A stretch of DNA of 32,587 bases from an uncultured Pseudomonadota bacterium (GTDB lineage Bacteria; Myxococcota_A; Bradymonadia; Bradymonadales; GCA-2716585), in assembly GCA_937890335.1 (NCBI GenBank), contig CALBXO010000854.1, positions 1 to 32,587 of the forward strand, given 5' to 3'. How positions within the stretch are numbered: the first letter of the stretch is position 1; every line of letters starts with the position of its first letter. Below, piece after piece: positions 1 to 8,363 of the stretch. The notes beneath the pieces were generated by a model, which did not search any database, was not told the origin of the DNA, and saw only the letters and a program-made list of their open reading frames with translations. A program made the position numbers and the translations under genes.

Positions 1-434
1 GATCTGCCCGGCGCGGACCTTGAGATCGCCAGGCAGGGCCAGCGTGGTCAGATAGGCCTCCTCGATCTCAACCCCTTCCAGCGTGAACACCAGGTTCGCG
101 TCGAGCCGCATGTAGGGATCGACGTTGGACCCCATGGTGAGCTCCAGCTGTTGGAGGGCCAGTCCGGTTTCTGTCGGGTCGTGGGCGCCGAGCTGCACGG
201 CGCCCTCCTCGCTGAACCAGGACGACGCGAACGTCAGGTTCAGAGTGATGTCGGGGTTACTCCCCTCGGTTCGGGTCGGCGGTGAAGGCGCCACCCGCGT
301 CGGGGCGTCTGCAGCCAGGCTGCTGTCGTGTCCGTGCCGTTCGTCATCGTGAACGTGATCGTCCCCTTGTCCGAGGCCACCACGGGGGCCAACAAACACG
401 CCGCCACCAATGGGACTTGCGAGTAGATACGCAT
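1..434 (-). CDS. His-rich outer-membrane receptor of the zinc-regulated TonB-dependent type; 3' end outside window; frameshifted
   Basis: Reading leftward from ATG 434, with GGGAGAG about 6 nt upstream, the product begins MRIYSQVPLVAACLLAPVVAS, a clear Sec signal peptide. That frame soon runs into low-complexity sequence and stops at 240. The downstream body lies in another frame from about position 363 to the window edge. It reads DDHVHDDERHGHD, then NPDITLNLTF, GAHDPTETGLALQQLEL, DPYMRLDANLVF, VEIEEAYLTTLALP and VRAGQI. This pattern is typical of outer-membrane proteins annotated as zinc-regulated TonB-dependent receptors, in which a His/Asp-rich N-terminal stretch precedes the barrel. Adding one G to the run of four (CCCC on the plus strand, 363-366) would join the signal peptide to the His-rich segment (ASDKG-DDHVHDD). 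The body frame is also open from an ATG at 492, but that start gives no signal peptide. The family call is fairly firm; whether the frameshift is real is unknown. Confidence 0.65.
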
Positions 435-563
435 AAAGTCTCTCCCGTGAATCCCGTCTCGGACGGGATCTGCCACTTGTAATCCGAACCATCGTGTTGC
501 TGAGTGCGACGGGACGTCGCGGTCCTCGCCTCGGGCGTGCGCTTGCTCGATGCGGCGAGGATG

Positions 564-944
564 TCAGGCGAGCGGGGGAGAGGTCTTGGGTGCGTGGGCG
601 AGGATCTTGGCGGTGGAGAGGTGGCTGCGCAACGCCATGGTCGGCGTCGTAGGTTCTCCGACCTCTGCCAGGGTCACGGCGGGCAGGGCCACCTCGTTGA
701 CCTGAGGCTCACGGGTCGTCAGGAGGGTACACTCCTCCTCGTGCTCCTCGGAGGGCTCCTGGCTCATGCCAGATCGCTCTGTAGTTGGCGCTGCCGTCTG
801 CGTGTGCGCGGCGTGCTCTACGACGCCGTGAATTGTGCAGACGACGTGGGCCTCTGTCAGTTGATGTACCGTCTGCGCACCCGCCGCGCCGATGAGGCCG
901 AGCATTGCGAAGACTGCACAAATCTGGCGGAGGTTGAGCGACAT
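564..944 (-). CDS. small exported Cys/His protein, probable metal-binding accessory
   Basis: A 126-residue protein begins MSLNLRQICAVFAMLGLIGAAGAQ, a signal peptide probably cleaved after AGA or GAQ. The ATG at 944 is preferred because a longer upstream start would translate through the palindromic operator and add charged residues before the signal peptide. The mature part has a Cys/His cluster (HVVCTIHGVVEHAAH) and later EEHEEEC, consistent with binding a soft metal ion. The remainder is rich in Pro, Thr and Ala and looks unstructured. The receptor gene lies about 130 bp downstream on the same strand, so the two are probably co-transcribed from the operator-proximal promoter. I cannot name the family. 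A role in metal binding or sensing in the periplasm is inferred from the motif and the neighbour. Confidence 0.6.
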   Translation of the reverse strand: MSLNLRQICAVFAMLGLIGAAGAQTVHQLTEAHVVCTIHGVVEHAAHTQTAAPTTERSGMSQEPSEEHEEECTLLTTREPQVNEVALPAVTLAEVGEPTTPTMALRSHLSTAKILAHAPKTSPPLA

Positions 945-957
945 CGCGACGCAAGCT

Positions 958-977
958 AATGAGATTGCATTCTCATT
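958..977. promoter_or_regulatory. Fur-family-type operator palindrome
   Basis: AATGAGATTGCATTCTCATT pairs with its own reverse complement at 18 of 20 positions, around a central TGCA. The AATGAGA...TCTCATT arms match the arms of Fur boxes. The spacing is one base longer than the usual 19-bp Fur box with a central N, so a Zur-like or other Fur-family regulator is also possible. It lies 14 bp upstream of the ATG at 944, where bound repressor would block expression of the small exported protein and the receptor. Confidence 0.6.
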
Positions 978-1031
978 GCAAGGGCTGGTGCCCTCTCGGC
1001 CCACGACTTCTGCGGGCGTCGTCTGACGCCA

Positions 1032-1562
1032 CTATTTCTTGGGCATGAACGAGGTGTCGACGTTGCCGTCTTTGCCCTTTGGAAGCTCGCCGATGCGGGT
1101 GCCGTCTGACTTGAAGAGGCCGTCACAGACGGGGCCGTCGCGCTTCTCGCTCGATTGTACGAGCACACCAAATGGCGTCGTGTCCTCGACAGCGCCCGCG
1201 TAGGCCTCGGCCACCTTCTCGCAGGTCGGGGCCTTGTTGGTCTTCTGGACCTGGCACATCACCATCGCCTGCTTGAGCTCCGGCGGCTTGGGTTTCTCGG
1301 CGTCGCCGCCCTCCTTGTTCTTCTCCGCGACCTTCTCCACGGATGACAGGAACTTGTTGAGGGCCTCCGGCGTGATCACAAACGCCTGGTCGCAGCCCGT
1401 GGCCTTGACCTCGGGAGCACCCGGCGCAGAGGAGATCTCCTGGTAGAATTTGAAGCCGCCGCCAGCGATGTCGGCGATGTCGCCGGCGCCTTCGCAGCAG
1501 CAGCCCGACAGCAGGAGGACGGTCGCCACCGCGACCAGGCTCAGGGTGAGAGCTCGCTTCAT
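1032..1562 (-). CDS. hypothetical lipoprotein
   Basis: A 176-residue protein begins MKRALTLSLVAVATVLLLSGCCC. LSGC is a lipobox with the lipidated Cys near residue 21, so it should be anchored in the cell envelope. The mature region has several cysteines (for example ATGCDQAF, VMCQVQ, PTCEKV and PVCDGL) and a Lys/Glu/Pro-rich linker. This suggests a small disulfide-stabilised periplasmic domain. The start codon overlaps the end of the upstream lipoprotein gene by 4 nt (ATGA), so the two are translationally coupled. I do not recognise the family. Confidence 0.7.
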   Translation of the reverse strand: MKRALTLSLVAVATVLLLSGCCCEGAGDIADIAGGGFKFYQEISSAPGAPEVKATGCDQAFVITPEALNKFLSSVEKVAEKNKEGGDAEKPKPPELKQAMVMCQVQKTNKAPTCEKVAEAYAGAVEDTTPFGVLVQSSEKRDGPVCDGLFKSDGTRIGELPKGKDGNVDTSFMPKK

Positions 1563-2215
1563 GGTTTCTTCTCTTCTTCGTGGGCCCCGGCAAGCTCGTC
1601 GGCGAGCCAGGTCTTGAGGGATGAGATGGCCTCGCGGCGCGACTCGTCAATCTCTGCGGCGTGGACCGCGATCTTCTGGTCGTCGAGCTCCATCGCGTCG
1701 TCGATGAGCACGGGCACGGGTGTTCCCTGGAACGTCTCCGTGCCCGAAGGGGCGAGGATGCGCACGTGGTAGGTGGGCTGGACGTGGAACGCGATGGTCG
1801 CGGGCGGCTCAGCGCGCACGCCGGTCACGTACTCCATACGCTCGATGATCACGTTGTACTCGCCCGGGTCGTCCGGTGTGGCGTCCAGGTCTGCGACCTC
1901 CAGGCCCAGCGACAGGAGCACTTCGTCCAACCGGTCGTGCGCCAGGTCCATGGGCGCGCGGGCCCGGATCTGCATCCGGGCTGCCAATATCGGCAGGTCT
2001 GCGTTGCTGCGCTCGTCGCTCACCTGGCTGGACGTGGGCTGGTCGAGCTGCCTGTTGCCGGCGTCGACGGTCAGAATGGCGACGCCTCGTGACCACGTGG
2101 GCTTCTGCGTCTTGTAGTCGTCCAGCTTGCGCTTGGCGGGGTACGCCTGCGTGCATCCCAGAAGCGCGAGCAGGGTCGCGGCAGCCGCGAGCCGCGTGAT
2201 GGAGTGGTGCAACAT
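1559..2215 (-). CDS. hypothetical lipoprotein
   Basis: A 218-residue protein begins MLHHSITRLAAAATLLALLGCTQAYP. LLGC is a lipobox with the lipidated Cys near residue 21. The frame is open further upstream to 2392, but ATG 2215 is chosen because it puts the lipoprotein signal at the N-terminus and leaves an 80-bp divergent promoter space before the next gene. The mature part alternates short beta-like stretches (GVAILTVD, YNVIIERMEYVTGVRAEP, TYHVRILAPSG) and ends in an acidic, helical tail (WLADELAGAHEEEKKP). This layout resembles small outer-membrane-anchored lipoproteins, but no family is recognised. Its stop overlaps the start of the next lipoprotein gene. Confidence 0.7.
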   Translation of the reverse strand: MLHHSITRLAAAATLLALLGCTQAYPAKRKLDDYKTQKPTWSRGVAILTVDAGNRQLDQPTSSQVSDERSNADLPILAARMQIRARAPMDLAHDRLDEVLLSLGLEVADLDATPDDPGEYNVIIERMEYVTGVRAEPPATIAFHVQPTYHVRILAPSGTETFQGTPVPVLIDDAMELDDQKIAVHAAEIDESRREAISSLKTWLADELAGAHEEEKKP

Positions 2216-2295
2216 GGCCTCTTCGATACCAGACGGATGAAAACGACGCGAGCAACCGGTTACCCTCCTCGCGCAAAGCAAGCCTGGGAGAGAGC
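2216..2295. promoter_or_regulatory. divergent promoter region
   Basis: These 80 bp separate a minus-strand lipoprotein operon from the plus-strand 1452-residue membrane protein gene, so promoters for both should lie here. I see an imperfect arrangement of CGCGAG and CTCGCG flanking AACCGGTT, and a GGGAGAG ribosome-binding site just before ATG 2296. I could not assign -35 or -10 boxes with confidence. Confidence 0.35.
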
Positions 2296-5200
2296 ATGGA
2301 TCAGCGCTGGATTGCGGCCCTGTGTGGGTCGATTGTCTTGTGCCTGTCGGGGAGCGCCGCTGCCCAACAGGCGCCGCCCACTGTACCTGCACCGCTGGAG
2401 CCGTGGGTCGCGTGGGCGCTGCACGGCTACACGGACGCCGGCTGTCCCCAGGTGCGCCCAGGCGAGCGGGCGTGTGTCTGGCCCGGGCAGCTTCAGCTGA
2501 CCGTAGCGGACGACGGCGGCGCGTTCGTCATGTCTGTGTGGGTGGACGCGGCATCGCCTGTGGTCCTGCCAGGCAGCGCCGCCCATTGGCCCCAGGGGGT
2601 GGAGGTGGATGGCGCACCGGCTGTGGTGGGGCACAGGGGCGGGCTGCCCGTGGTGGAGCTGCCCCCCGGTCCCCACGAGCTGCGCGGCCGCTTCTTCTGG
2701 ACGGCGGCCCCCGGGGTGCTCAGCATCCCCCCGTCCGTCGCCCAGCTGGAGCTGCGCCTGTCCGGGGCGCCCGTCGCCGAACCCGCGGTGGACGATCGGG
2801 GCAGGCTGCTGGTCCAGGAGGGGATGGAGGACGCAGGTGACGGTGCGGAGAAGGGCGATAGCCTGAAGGTCACCACGTACCGGCACCTCTATGACGGCGT
2901 CCCGTTGCGAGTGACCAATCGGTTTGAACTGCAGGCCGGGGGTCGTTCGAGACGGGTGACGCTGGACGGCGCGCTGCTCGAGGGAGCCCGCCCACTGCTG
3001 GTGCGTTCCGAGTTGCCCGTCCAGGTCGGCAAGGACGGCCGGCTGACAGTCTACGTGCGCCCAGGCGGCCACACCTTCGAGATCGACACGGTCATTCCTC
3101 GCCCCGTTGCGGCGCTGCAGCGCCCGGATTCGGGCGTGTTCTCGGAGCCGCAGGAGATCTGGCTGTGGGACAGCGCGACGGGCGTGCGCTCAGTCAAACT
3201 CACGGGGCTCGCGGTGGTGGACCCCGCCCGCACCACGCTGCCGCCAGATTGGCAGGGGGCCGAGCTGACCATGCTCGCCGACAAGGGAGACGCGCTGTCC
3301 CTGGAGGAGGTCCGGCGCGGGGAGCAGGCGCCGCCTCCCAACGACGTGACCCTCACGCGCGCGTTGTGGTTGGACCTGGACGGACAGGGTTGGACCGTGC
3401 GCGACCGGCTCAGCGGCTCCGTGCGCCGCGATTGGCGTCTGGACTACGGCCAGCAGGGGACCCTCGGGCGCGTCACGGATCTCGACGTGCGGCAGGATCT
3501 CCTGGTGACGACGAACCCGGACACGACGCGTGAGGGTGTGGAGATCCGGCGCTCGACCCTGAACCTCCAGGCGGAGGTTCGCCTCGATGACGCGGTCGGA
3601 CAGCTCGATGTGGTCGGGTGGGACCACGATGTGAACCGCCTCACGGCGACGGTTCATGTGCCGCCCGGATGGGAGCTGGTGGGCGCCAGCGGCGTGGCTC
3701 GCGTCCCCAATACCTGGTGGAGCAGCTGGACCCTCTTTGACGTCTTTTTTCTCCTTCTTGTCTCCATCGCAATCGGTCGGCTGTGCGGGTGGCAATATGG
3801 GGTGGTGGCAGCGGTGGCGCTGGCGCTGAGCCAGGGCCATCCCGACGCACCGCGTTGGGTGTGGGTGCATCTCATCGTGAGCCTGGCGCTGCTGCGCACC
3901 CTGCGCAATCGGTGGGCGCGCCGGGGCGTGTACGTGTACCGGCTGTTCGCGTTGTTGGCGCTGGTGATGATGCTGGCGCCCCACGCCAACGACCTCGTGC
4001 TCACCGGTGTCCATCCGCAGGTCTCTCGGGGGCCCGAGGCAGCGCCGGGAGGGTTCCTTGGCGAGAACAACGTGGCCGGCGACGCGTTGTTGGAGACGAC
4101 GTCGCTGGACGTTCGCTCGCCGGCCCCAGCGCCCTTCTCGACGTATGGGCTGGAGATCAACGACCGCGAGCAGGGGCGGACGGCTGAGTTCGCGTCGAGC
4201 ATCTCCGGCAAGGAGGCGCAGTGGCTGCGCAAGCTCGACAAGAACGCCATCGTCCAGACTGGGCGTGGTCTGCCCGATTGGAGCTGGAAGCAGTGGACAC
4301 TGCAATTCGATGGGCCGGTGATGAGCGACCGAACCGTCACGCTGTGGCTCTTGCCGCCTCTCTGGCACCGGCTGATCAGCGTGCTCCGCGTTCTCCTGCT
4401 GCTTCTGCTCGGGCTCGGGCTCGTCTCCTGGCGTGACATGACCTGGGGCGGGGAGGAGGAGCCCGACGAGGGCTCCGAGCCGGGGCCTGAAGGCGGCGCG
4501 GGAGCGGGTGGGGACACTGTGGACGTCGCCGCGGACGACGCCGACCGCGCTGATGCTGCCGCTGTCTCTGGGACGCGACGCGCGATGGCTGGAGATCCTG
4601 GCGCGACCGGCGCGGAGGGTGACACTGTGTCGGGACGCCCCTCGGCAGGGGGGCCTGGGGCGGGCGGCGCGTGGGTGCCCCTCGTGGCTGCGGTGGTGGC
4701 CGGCGCGGTGTTGTGGCTCGGGATGGCGCAAACCGCCCAGGCGCAGGTTCCGCCTGACACGGTGCTCGAACAATTGCGCAACCGTGTCCTCGCCGAGGAC
4801 GCGTGCGACGGCTCCTGCGTCAATGTGTCCCGCGCCATTCTCACCCTGGATTCCGCCGGTGCGTTGTCGTTGGAGGCCGAGGTGCACGCGCTGCGCGACG
4901 CCGGCTGGTTCCTGCCCACACCGAGCAGAGGCTTCCGCTGGGGTGCGGTCGAGGTGGACGGCGAAGGGTCGTTTGCCCTCCGGCGCGAGGCGGGGGGACT
5001 TGTGGCCGTGCGCTTGCCGAGAGGCCGGCACAAAGTGGTCGTGCGCGGTAGCATGGGGGACCGGGGGGCCCTGGCTTTTGATCTTGATCCCGCCGCGGCG
5101 CCGCGCCTGCTGACCGCAAACCTGCCCGACGGCTGGTCTCTGGACGGCGTGGGCGAGCACGGAGTGCCCGAGACTTCCATCCAGGTGCGACGCGTCGCGG

Positions 5201-6654
5201 ACGCGCCCGCTGGCGACGAAGAGCGGCTCTCCACCGCGGAGCTGCCGCCCTGGTTCTCGGTGCGTCGCGAGCTGTTGCTGGGTCTGCCGTGGAAGGTGCG
5301 CACCATCGTCTCGCGCGAGAATGTGGAGGGTCCCGCGCTCGTCCGGGTGCCGCTGTTGGAGGGGGAGTCCGTGCTGACGGAGGGTTTCAGCCCCGCTGAG
5401 GACGGGCGGGTGCTCCCCATCGAGTTTGGCCGGGGCGCCGGGCGCGTCGAGTGGACCAGCCAGCTTCCGGTTGGCGAGAGCGTGACCCTGACCGCGCCCA
5501 GGGATCAGCCCTGGACGGAGACCTGGGCAGTGGAGTGCGCCCAGGTGTGGCGCTGCCAGTTCTCCGGCATCCCGGCGGCCAGCTCCGTAGTGGGCGTCGC
5601 GTACCGACCCGAGTTCTTCCCGTGGCCCGGCGAGTCCGCCACCGTAGCCGTGTCGCGTCCCGTCGGTGTGCCGGGTCCGTCCGCGACCATCGATCGTGTG
5701 GAGTACGACGTGACGCCCGGCGAGCGCGTGTTGCGTGGCCGTCTCTGGCTGGCAATCCGCGCGTCGCAGGCCGGCTGGCACCCGCTGGAGTTGCCGGCGG
5801 ACGCGGAGCTGAAGGTGGCCAGGGTCAACGGCACCGAGATGGCCCTGGTGCTCAAGGCGGGCAAGGTGGAGGTCCCGCTGGCCGCCGGTCGCCAGGAGCT
5901 GGAGCTGGAGTGGGTGCAGCCCTGGGAGCGCCAGCTGGCGGAGTCCCTGCCACCGGTCAATGTGGGGTCCACGGCGGCCAACGCGCAGCAGCGGTTCTTC
6001 CTGGACGGCAACCGCTGGATCTTGTGGACGGACGGTCCCCAGTGGGGGCCTTCCATCCTGCTGTGGACGCGACTGGTCGTGCTGGTCGCGCTGGGGCTGA
6101 TGCTGGCGTTCTTCCTGCGGCGGCTGCCGCTGCGTCCGTGGGACTGGCCGCTGCTGCTCATTGGGTTCACCCAGCTGTCGTTCCTGGCCGTCGTGCCGGT
6201 CGTACTCTGGTTCCTGCTGATCGCGTGGCGAGGCCGCAGCGGGTCGCGCCACTGGCTCGCACACAACGCGATCCAGCTGGGTGTCGCGGCGCTGACGCTC
6301 GTCGCTGGCGGGGTGCTCTACGGTGCGGTGACCGCTGGGCTGGTGGACGTGCCCGACTTTGGAATCGGCGGTGGTGGTAGCGCGGCGCACGTGCTGGGGT
6401 GGTACGTGGACCGGACCGAGGGCGCGCTGCCGGCGGCGAGCGTGGTGTCGGTCCCGATGTACGTGTGGCGCCTGGTCTGGCTCGTCTGGTCGTTGTGGCT
6501 CGCGTGGCGGTTGATCCACTGGGGCCGCTGGGCCTGGACGTCGATCAGCCGCGGTGGAACGCTGCGGATGTGGGAGAAAGTCGCGCCCAACGCCGTCAGT
6601 GGCGACGTGGATGCTGTTTTGCCGGCGTCGGGCGCCGAGGGGGACGGTAAATAG
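2296..6654 (+). CDS. giant exported polytopic membrane protein with duplicated extracytoplasmic module
   Basis: A 1452-residue protein has a signal peptide (residues 1-24, ending SAAAQ) and two large extracytoplasmic halves. The first half (about 25-470) is followed by four hydrophobic segments (about 477-563) and another at about 692-712. A Gly/Asp/Glu-rich linker (about 716-790) and another hydrophobic segment (about 792-815) lead to the second half (about 816-1250). Four more segments fall at about 1254-1275, 1282-1310, 1321-1345 and 1383-1408. The halves look related: HWPQGVEVDG...VVELPPGPHELRGRF near 100-125 parallels FRWGAVEVDG...AVRLPRGRHKVVVRG near 895-918. RPLLVRSELPVQVGKDGR likewise parallels VRVPLLEGESVLTEGFSPAEDGR. 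No catalytic motif is visible. It sits 50 bp upstream of fliF on the same strand, so a link to the flagellar basal body is possible but unproven. I do not recognise the family. Confidence 0.8.
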   Translation: MDQRWIAALCGSIVLCLSGSAAAQQAPPTVPAPLEPWVAWALHGYTDAGCPQVRPGERACVWPGQLQLTVADDGGAFVMSVWVDAASPVVLPGSAAHWPQGVEVDGAPAVVGHRGGLPVVELPPGPHELRGRFFWTAAPGVLSIPPSVAQLELRLSGAPVAEPAVDDRGRLLVQEGMEDAGDGAEKGDSLKVTTYRHLYDGVPLRVTNRFELQAGGRSRRVTLDGALLEGARPLLVRSELPVQVGKDGRLTVYVRPGGHTFEIDTVIPRPVAALQRPDSGVFSEPQEIWLWDSATGVRSVKLTGLAVVDPARTTLPPDWQGAELTMLADKGDALSLEEVRRGEQAPPPNDVTLTRALWLDLDGQGWTVRDRLSGSVRRDWRLDYGQQGTLGRVTDLDVRQDLLVTTNPDTTREGVEIRRSTLNLQAEVRLDDAVGQLDVVGWDHDVNRLTATVHVPPGWELVGASGVARVPNTWWSSWTLFDVFFLLLVSIAIGRLCGWQYGVVAAVALALSQGHPDAPRWVWVHLIVSLALLRTLRNRWARRGVYVYRLFALLALVMMLAPHANDLVLTGVHPQVSRGPEAAPGGFLGENNVAGDALLETTSLDVRSPAPAPFSTYGLEINDREQGRTAEFASSISGKEAQWLRKLDKNAIVQTGRGLPDWSWKQWTLQFDGPVMSDRTVTLWLLPPLWHRLISVLRVLLLLLLGLGLVSWRDMTWGGEEEPDEGSEPGPEGGAGAGGDTVDVAADDADRADAAAVSGTRRAMAGDPGATGAEGDTVSGRPSAGGPGAGGAWVPLVAAVVAGAVLWLGMAQTAQAQVPPDTVLEQLRNRVLAEDACDGSCVNVSRAILTLDSAGALSLEAEVHALRDAGWFLPTPSRGFRWGAVEVDGEGSFALRREAGGLVAVRLPRGRHKVVVRGSMGDRGALAFDLDPAAAPRLLTANLPDGWSLDGVGEHGVPETSIQVRRVADAPAGDEERLSTAELPPWFSVRRELLLGLPWKVRTIVSRENVEGPALVRVPLLEGESVLTEGFSPAEDGRVLPIEFGRGAGRVEWTSQLPVGESVTLTAPRDQPWTETWAVECAQVWRCQFSGIPAASSVVGVAYRPEFFPWPGESATVAVSRPVGVPGPSATIDRVEYDVTPGERVLRGRLWLAIRASQAGWHPLELPADAELKVARVNGTEMALVLKAGKVEVPLAAGRQELELEWVQPWERQLAESLPPVNVGSTAANAQQRFFLDGNRWILWTDGPQWGPSILLWTRLVVLVALGLMLAFFLRRLPLRPWDWPLLLIGFTQLSFLAVVPVVLWFLLIAWRGRSGSRHWLAHNAIQLGVAALTLVAGGVLYGAVTAGLVDVPDFGIGGGGSAAHVLGWYVDRTEGALPAASVVSVPMYVWRLVWLVWSLWLAWRLIHWGRWAWTSISRGGTLRMWEKVAPNAVSGDVDAVLPASGAEGDGK

Positions 6655-6675
6655 CGACTTTCGTTCTCAAGTCGC
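6654..6675 (+). other. stem-loop between the giant membrane protein gene and fliF
   Basis: GCGACTT (6654-6660) and AAGTCGC (6669-6675) form a perfect 7-bp stem with an 8-nt loop, beginning on the last base of the upstream stop codon. There is no U-tract, so a classical intrinsic terminator is unlikely. It could be an RNA-processing or stability element between the two genes. Confidence 0.3.
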
Positions 6676-6704
6676 CGCGTGGGCCAGCCGATGTCATCAG
6701 CGAT

Positions 6705-8360
6705 ATGGCTGACAGTCGTCCACAACAATTGCTGCTCGGTGCCAAGACCTTCTGGGCCGGCCTGTCCATGGGCCGCCGGGTTGCCATCACGACGTTGGGC
6801 ATCTTCCTGGTGTTTGCGTTGTCGTACATCGGGTACGTCGGCAGCTCGGACGACTACGTCACGGCGTTTGTCGATCAGAAGCCCGAGGAGGCCTCCAAGA
6901 TCACCGGGATTCTGGAGGCCCAGAAAATCCCCTACGAGCTGGCGGCTGGTGGTGCCGTCATCAAGGTGCCCTCGTCCCAGCAGCACGAGGCTCGCCTCGC
7001 CGTCGCAGGTGAAGGGATGCCCGGCGGCGCCGTGGGCTATGAGCTGTTCGACGAGCCAAAATTCGGCATGAGCATGCTGGAGCAGGACATGAACCGTCGC
7101 CGCGCGCTCCAGGGTGAGCTGCGGCGCACCGTGGTCAGCCTGGACGAGGTCATGGACGCCCGCATCCATGTCGTGCTGCCCAAGAAAGCCACCTTCAAAG
7201 AGGACGACGAGCACGCGTCTGCGTCCGTGGTCCTGACCCTCTACGGCGGCCGCGCCCTGGCCAAGGACAAGGTCCGTGGCATCGTAAATCTGGTCGCCGC
7301 GAGTGTGGAGGGATTGGACCCGGAGCACGTCACGGTGGTCGATACGGGCGGCAACGTCCTGGCAGGGCCCACCGACCCTGCGATGGCGGGGACGCTGCCC
7401 GCGCAGGAGTTCCGGCAGAACCTGGAGAAGAGTCTGGAGCGGCGCGTGTTGGCGCTGGTGGAGCCGGCCGTCGGCGTCGGTAACACCCGCGTTCAGATCT
7501 CCGCCGAGGTGGACTTTGCCAAGGTGGAGCAGGTCGATGAGCTCTACGACCCGACCAAATCCGTCGTCCGCAGCGAGCACACGCTGGAGAAGCGCCGCGT
7601 CGATGAGAAGGGTGAGGCGGCGGGTGTCGCAGGAGTGCAGGCGAACATCGGAGGCGTCGCGCCGGACGAGGGTGGCAAGTCGAGGCAGAACGTCATGCAC
7701 AGCGAGAAGACCGTCAACCACGAGGTTCCTGTCACGCGCCGCACGACCGAGGAGGCCGTCGGCAAGACCAAGCGCCTGGCCGTGGCGGTGCTCGTCAACG
7801 GCTCCTACACCGAGACCGAGGGCAAGGAAGGCAAGACGGACCGCGAGTACGTGGAGCGCTCCGAGGAGGAGCTGGCGAAGCTCGAGTCCATCGTCAAGGC
7901 CGCCGTCGGCTTTGACGAGGCCCGTGGCGACCAGGTCATCGTGCGCAACATGCCGTTCGTGGAGACGGCCATCGACCCCATGGACGAGGGCTTCATGCTC
8001 AGCCCGGATGCGTGGCGCGGCGTGCGCTACGGCTTCGCGCTGATTCTGGCGATGCTGTTGATGCTCTTCCTGGTCCGCCCGGTCGTGAAGGCTGTGACCG
8101 CGGCGGCGCCGAAGGCCGAGGAGGCCGAGGCCGTGGTCGCGGTGGAGGAGCCTGCGGCCCTGCCCGACATCGCCATGGGCGACGCGGAGCCCGCGCTGAG
8201 TCCGCGCGTCATCGCGCTCGAATTCGCAACACAAGAGCCCCGCAAGACCGCCAAGATTCTGTGCGCCTGGCTGCTCGAGGACGGTCGCGACGTGGCGGCC
8301 GTCGCCGACCTGTCGGCCGAGGCGCAACGCAAGGTCAAAGAGCGCGCGGAGAGGACCTGA
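6705..8360 (+). CDS. fliF: flagellar MS-ring protein FliF
   Basis: A 551-residue protein, close to the usual FliF length, builds the membrane-supramembrane ring on which the flagellum is assembled. It has an N-terminal transmembrane segment (about 24-44), periplasmic ring-building domains with typical FliF phrases (GYELFDEPKFGMS, QGELRRTV, DARIHVVLPK) and a second transmembrane segment (about 442-463). After this comes a cytoplasmic tail whose end (about 502-527, with EPRKTAKILCAWL) matches the FliG-binding region of FliF. A long tail of this kind fits FliF and not the shorter injectisome SctJ lipoprotein. The start has no good Shine-Dalgarno sequence, but ATG 6705 gives the standard short N-terminus. 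FliG starts 3 nt after its stop. Confidence 0.95.
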   Translation: MADSRPQQLLLGAKTFWAGLSMGRRVAITTLGIFLVFALSYIGYVGSSDDYVTAFVDQKPEEASKITGILEAQKIPYELAAGGAVIKVPSSQQHEARLAVAGEGMPGGAVGYELFDEPKFGMSMLEQDMNRRRALQGELRRTVVSLDEVMDARIHVVLPKKATFKEDDEHASASVVLTLYGGRALAKDKVRGIVNLVAASVEGLDPEHVTVVDTGGNVLAGPTDPAMAGTLPAQEFRQNLEKSLERRVLALVEPAVGVGNTRVQISAEVDFAKVEQVDELYDPTKSVVRSEHTLEKRRVDEKGEAAGVAGVQANIGGVAPDEGGKSRQNVMHSEKTVNHEVPVTRRTTEEAVGKTKRLAVAVLVNGSYTETEGKEGKTDREYVERSEEELAKLESIVKAAVGFDEARGDQVIVRNMPFVETAIDPMDEGFMLSPDAWRGVRYGFALILAMLLMLFLVRPVVKAVTAAAPKAEEAEAVVAVEEPAALPDIAMGDAEPALSPRVIALEFATQEPRKTAKILCAWLLEDGRDVAAVADLSAEAQRKVKERAERT

Positions 8361-8363
8361 GCC

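Noticed and set aside
3190..6519. Long open frame antisense to the giant membrane protein gene
   Set aside because: It is rich in Arg, Pro, Gln and His without hydrophobic order, as expected for the complement of a high-GC coding frame. The plus-strand frame has a signal peptide, membrane segments and a ribosome-binding site.
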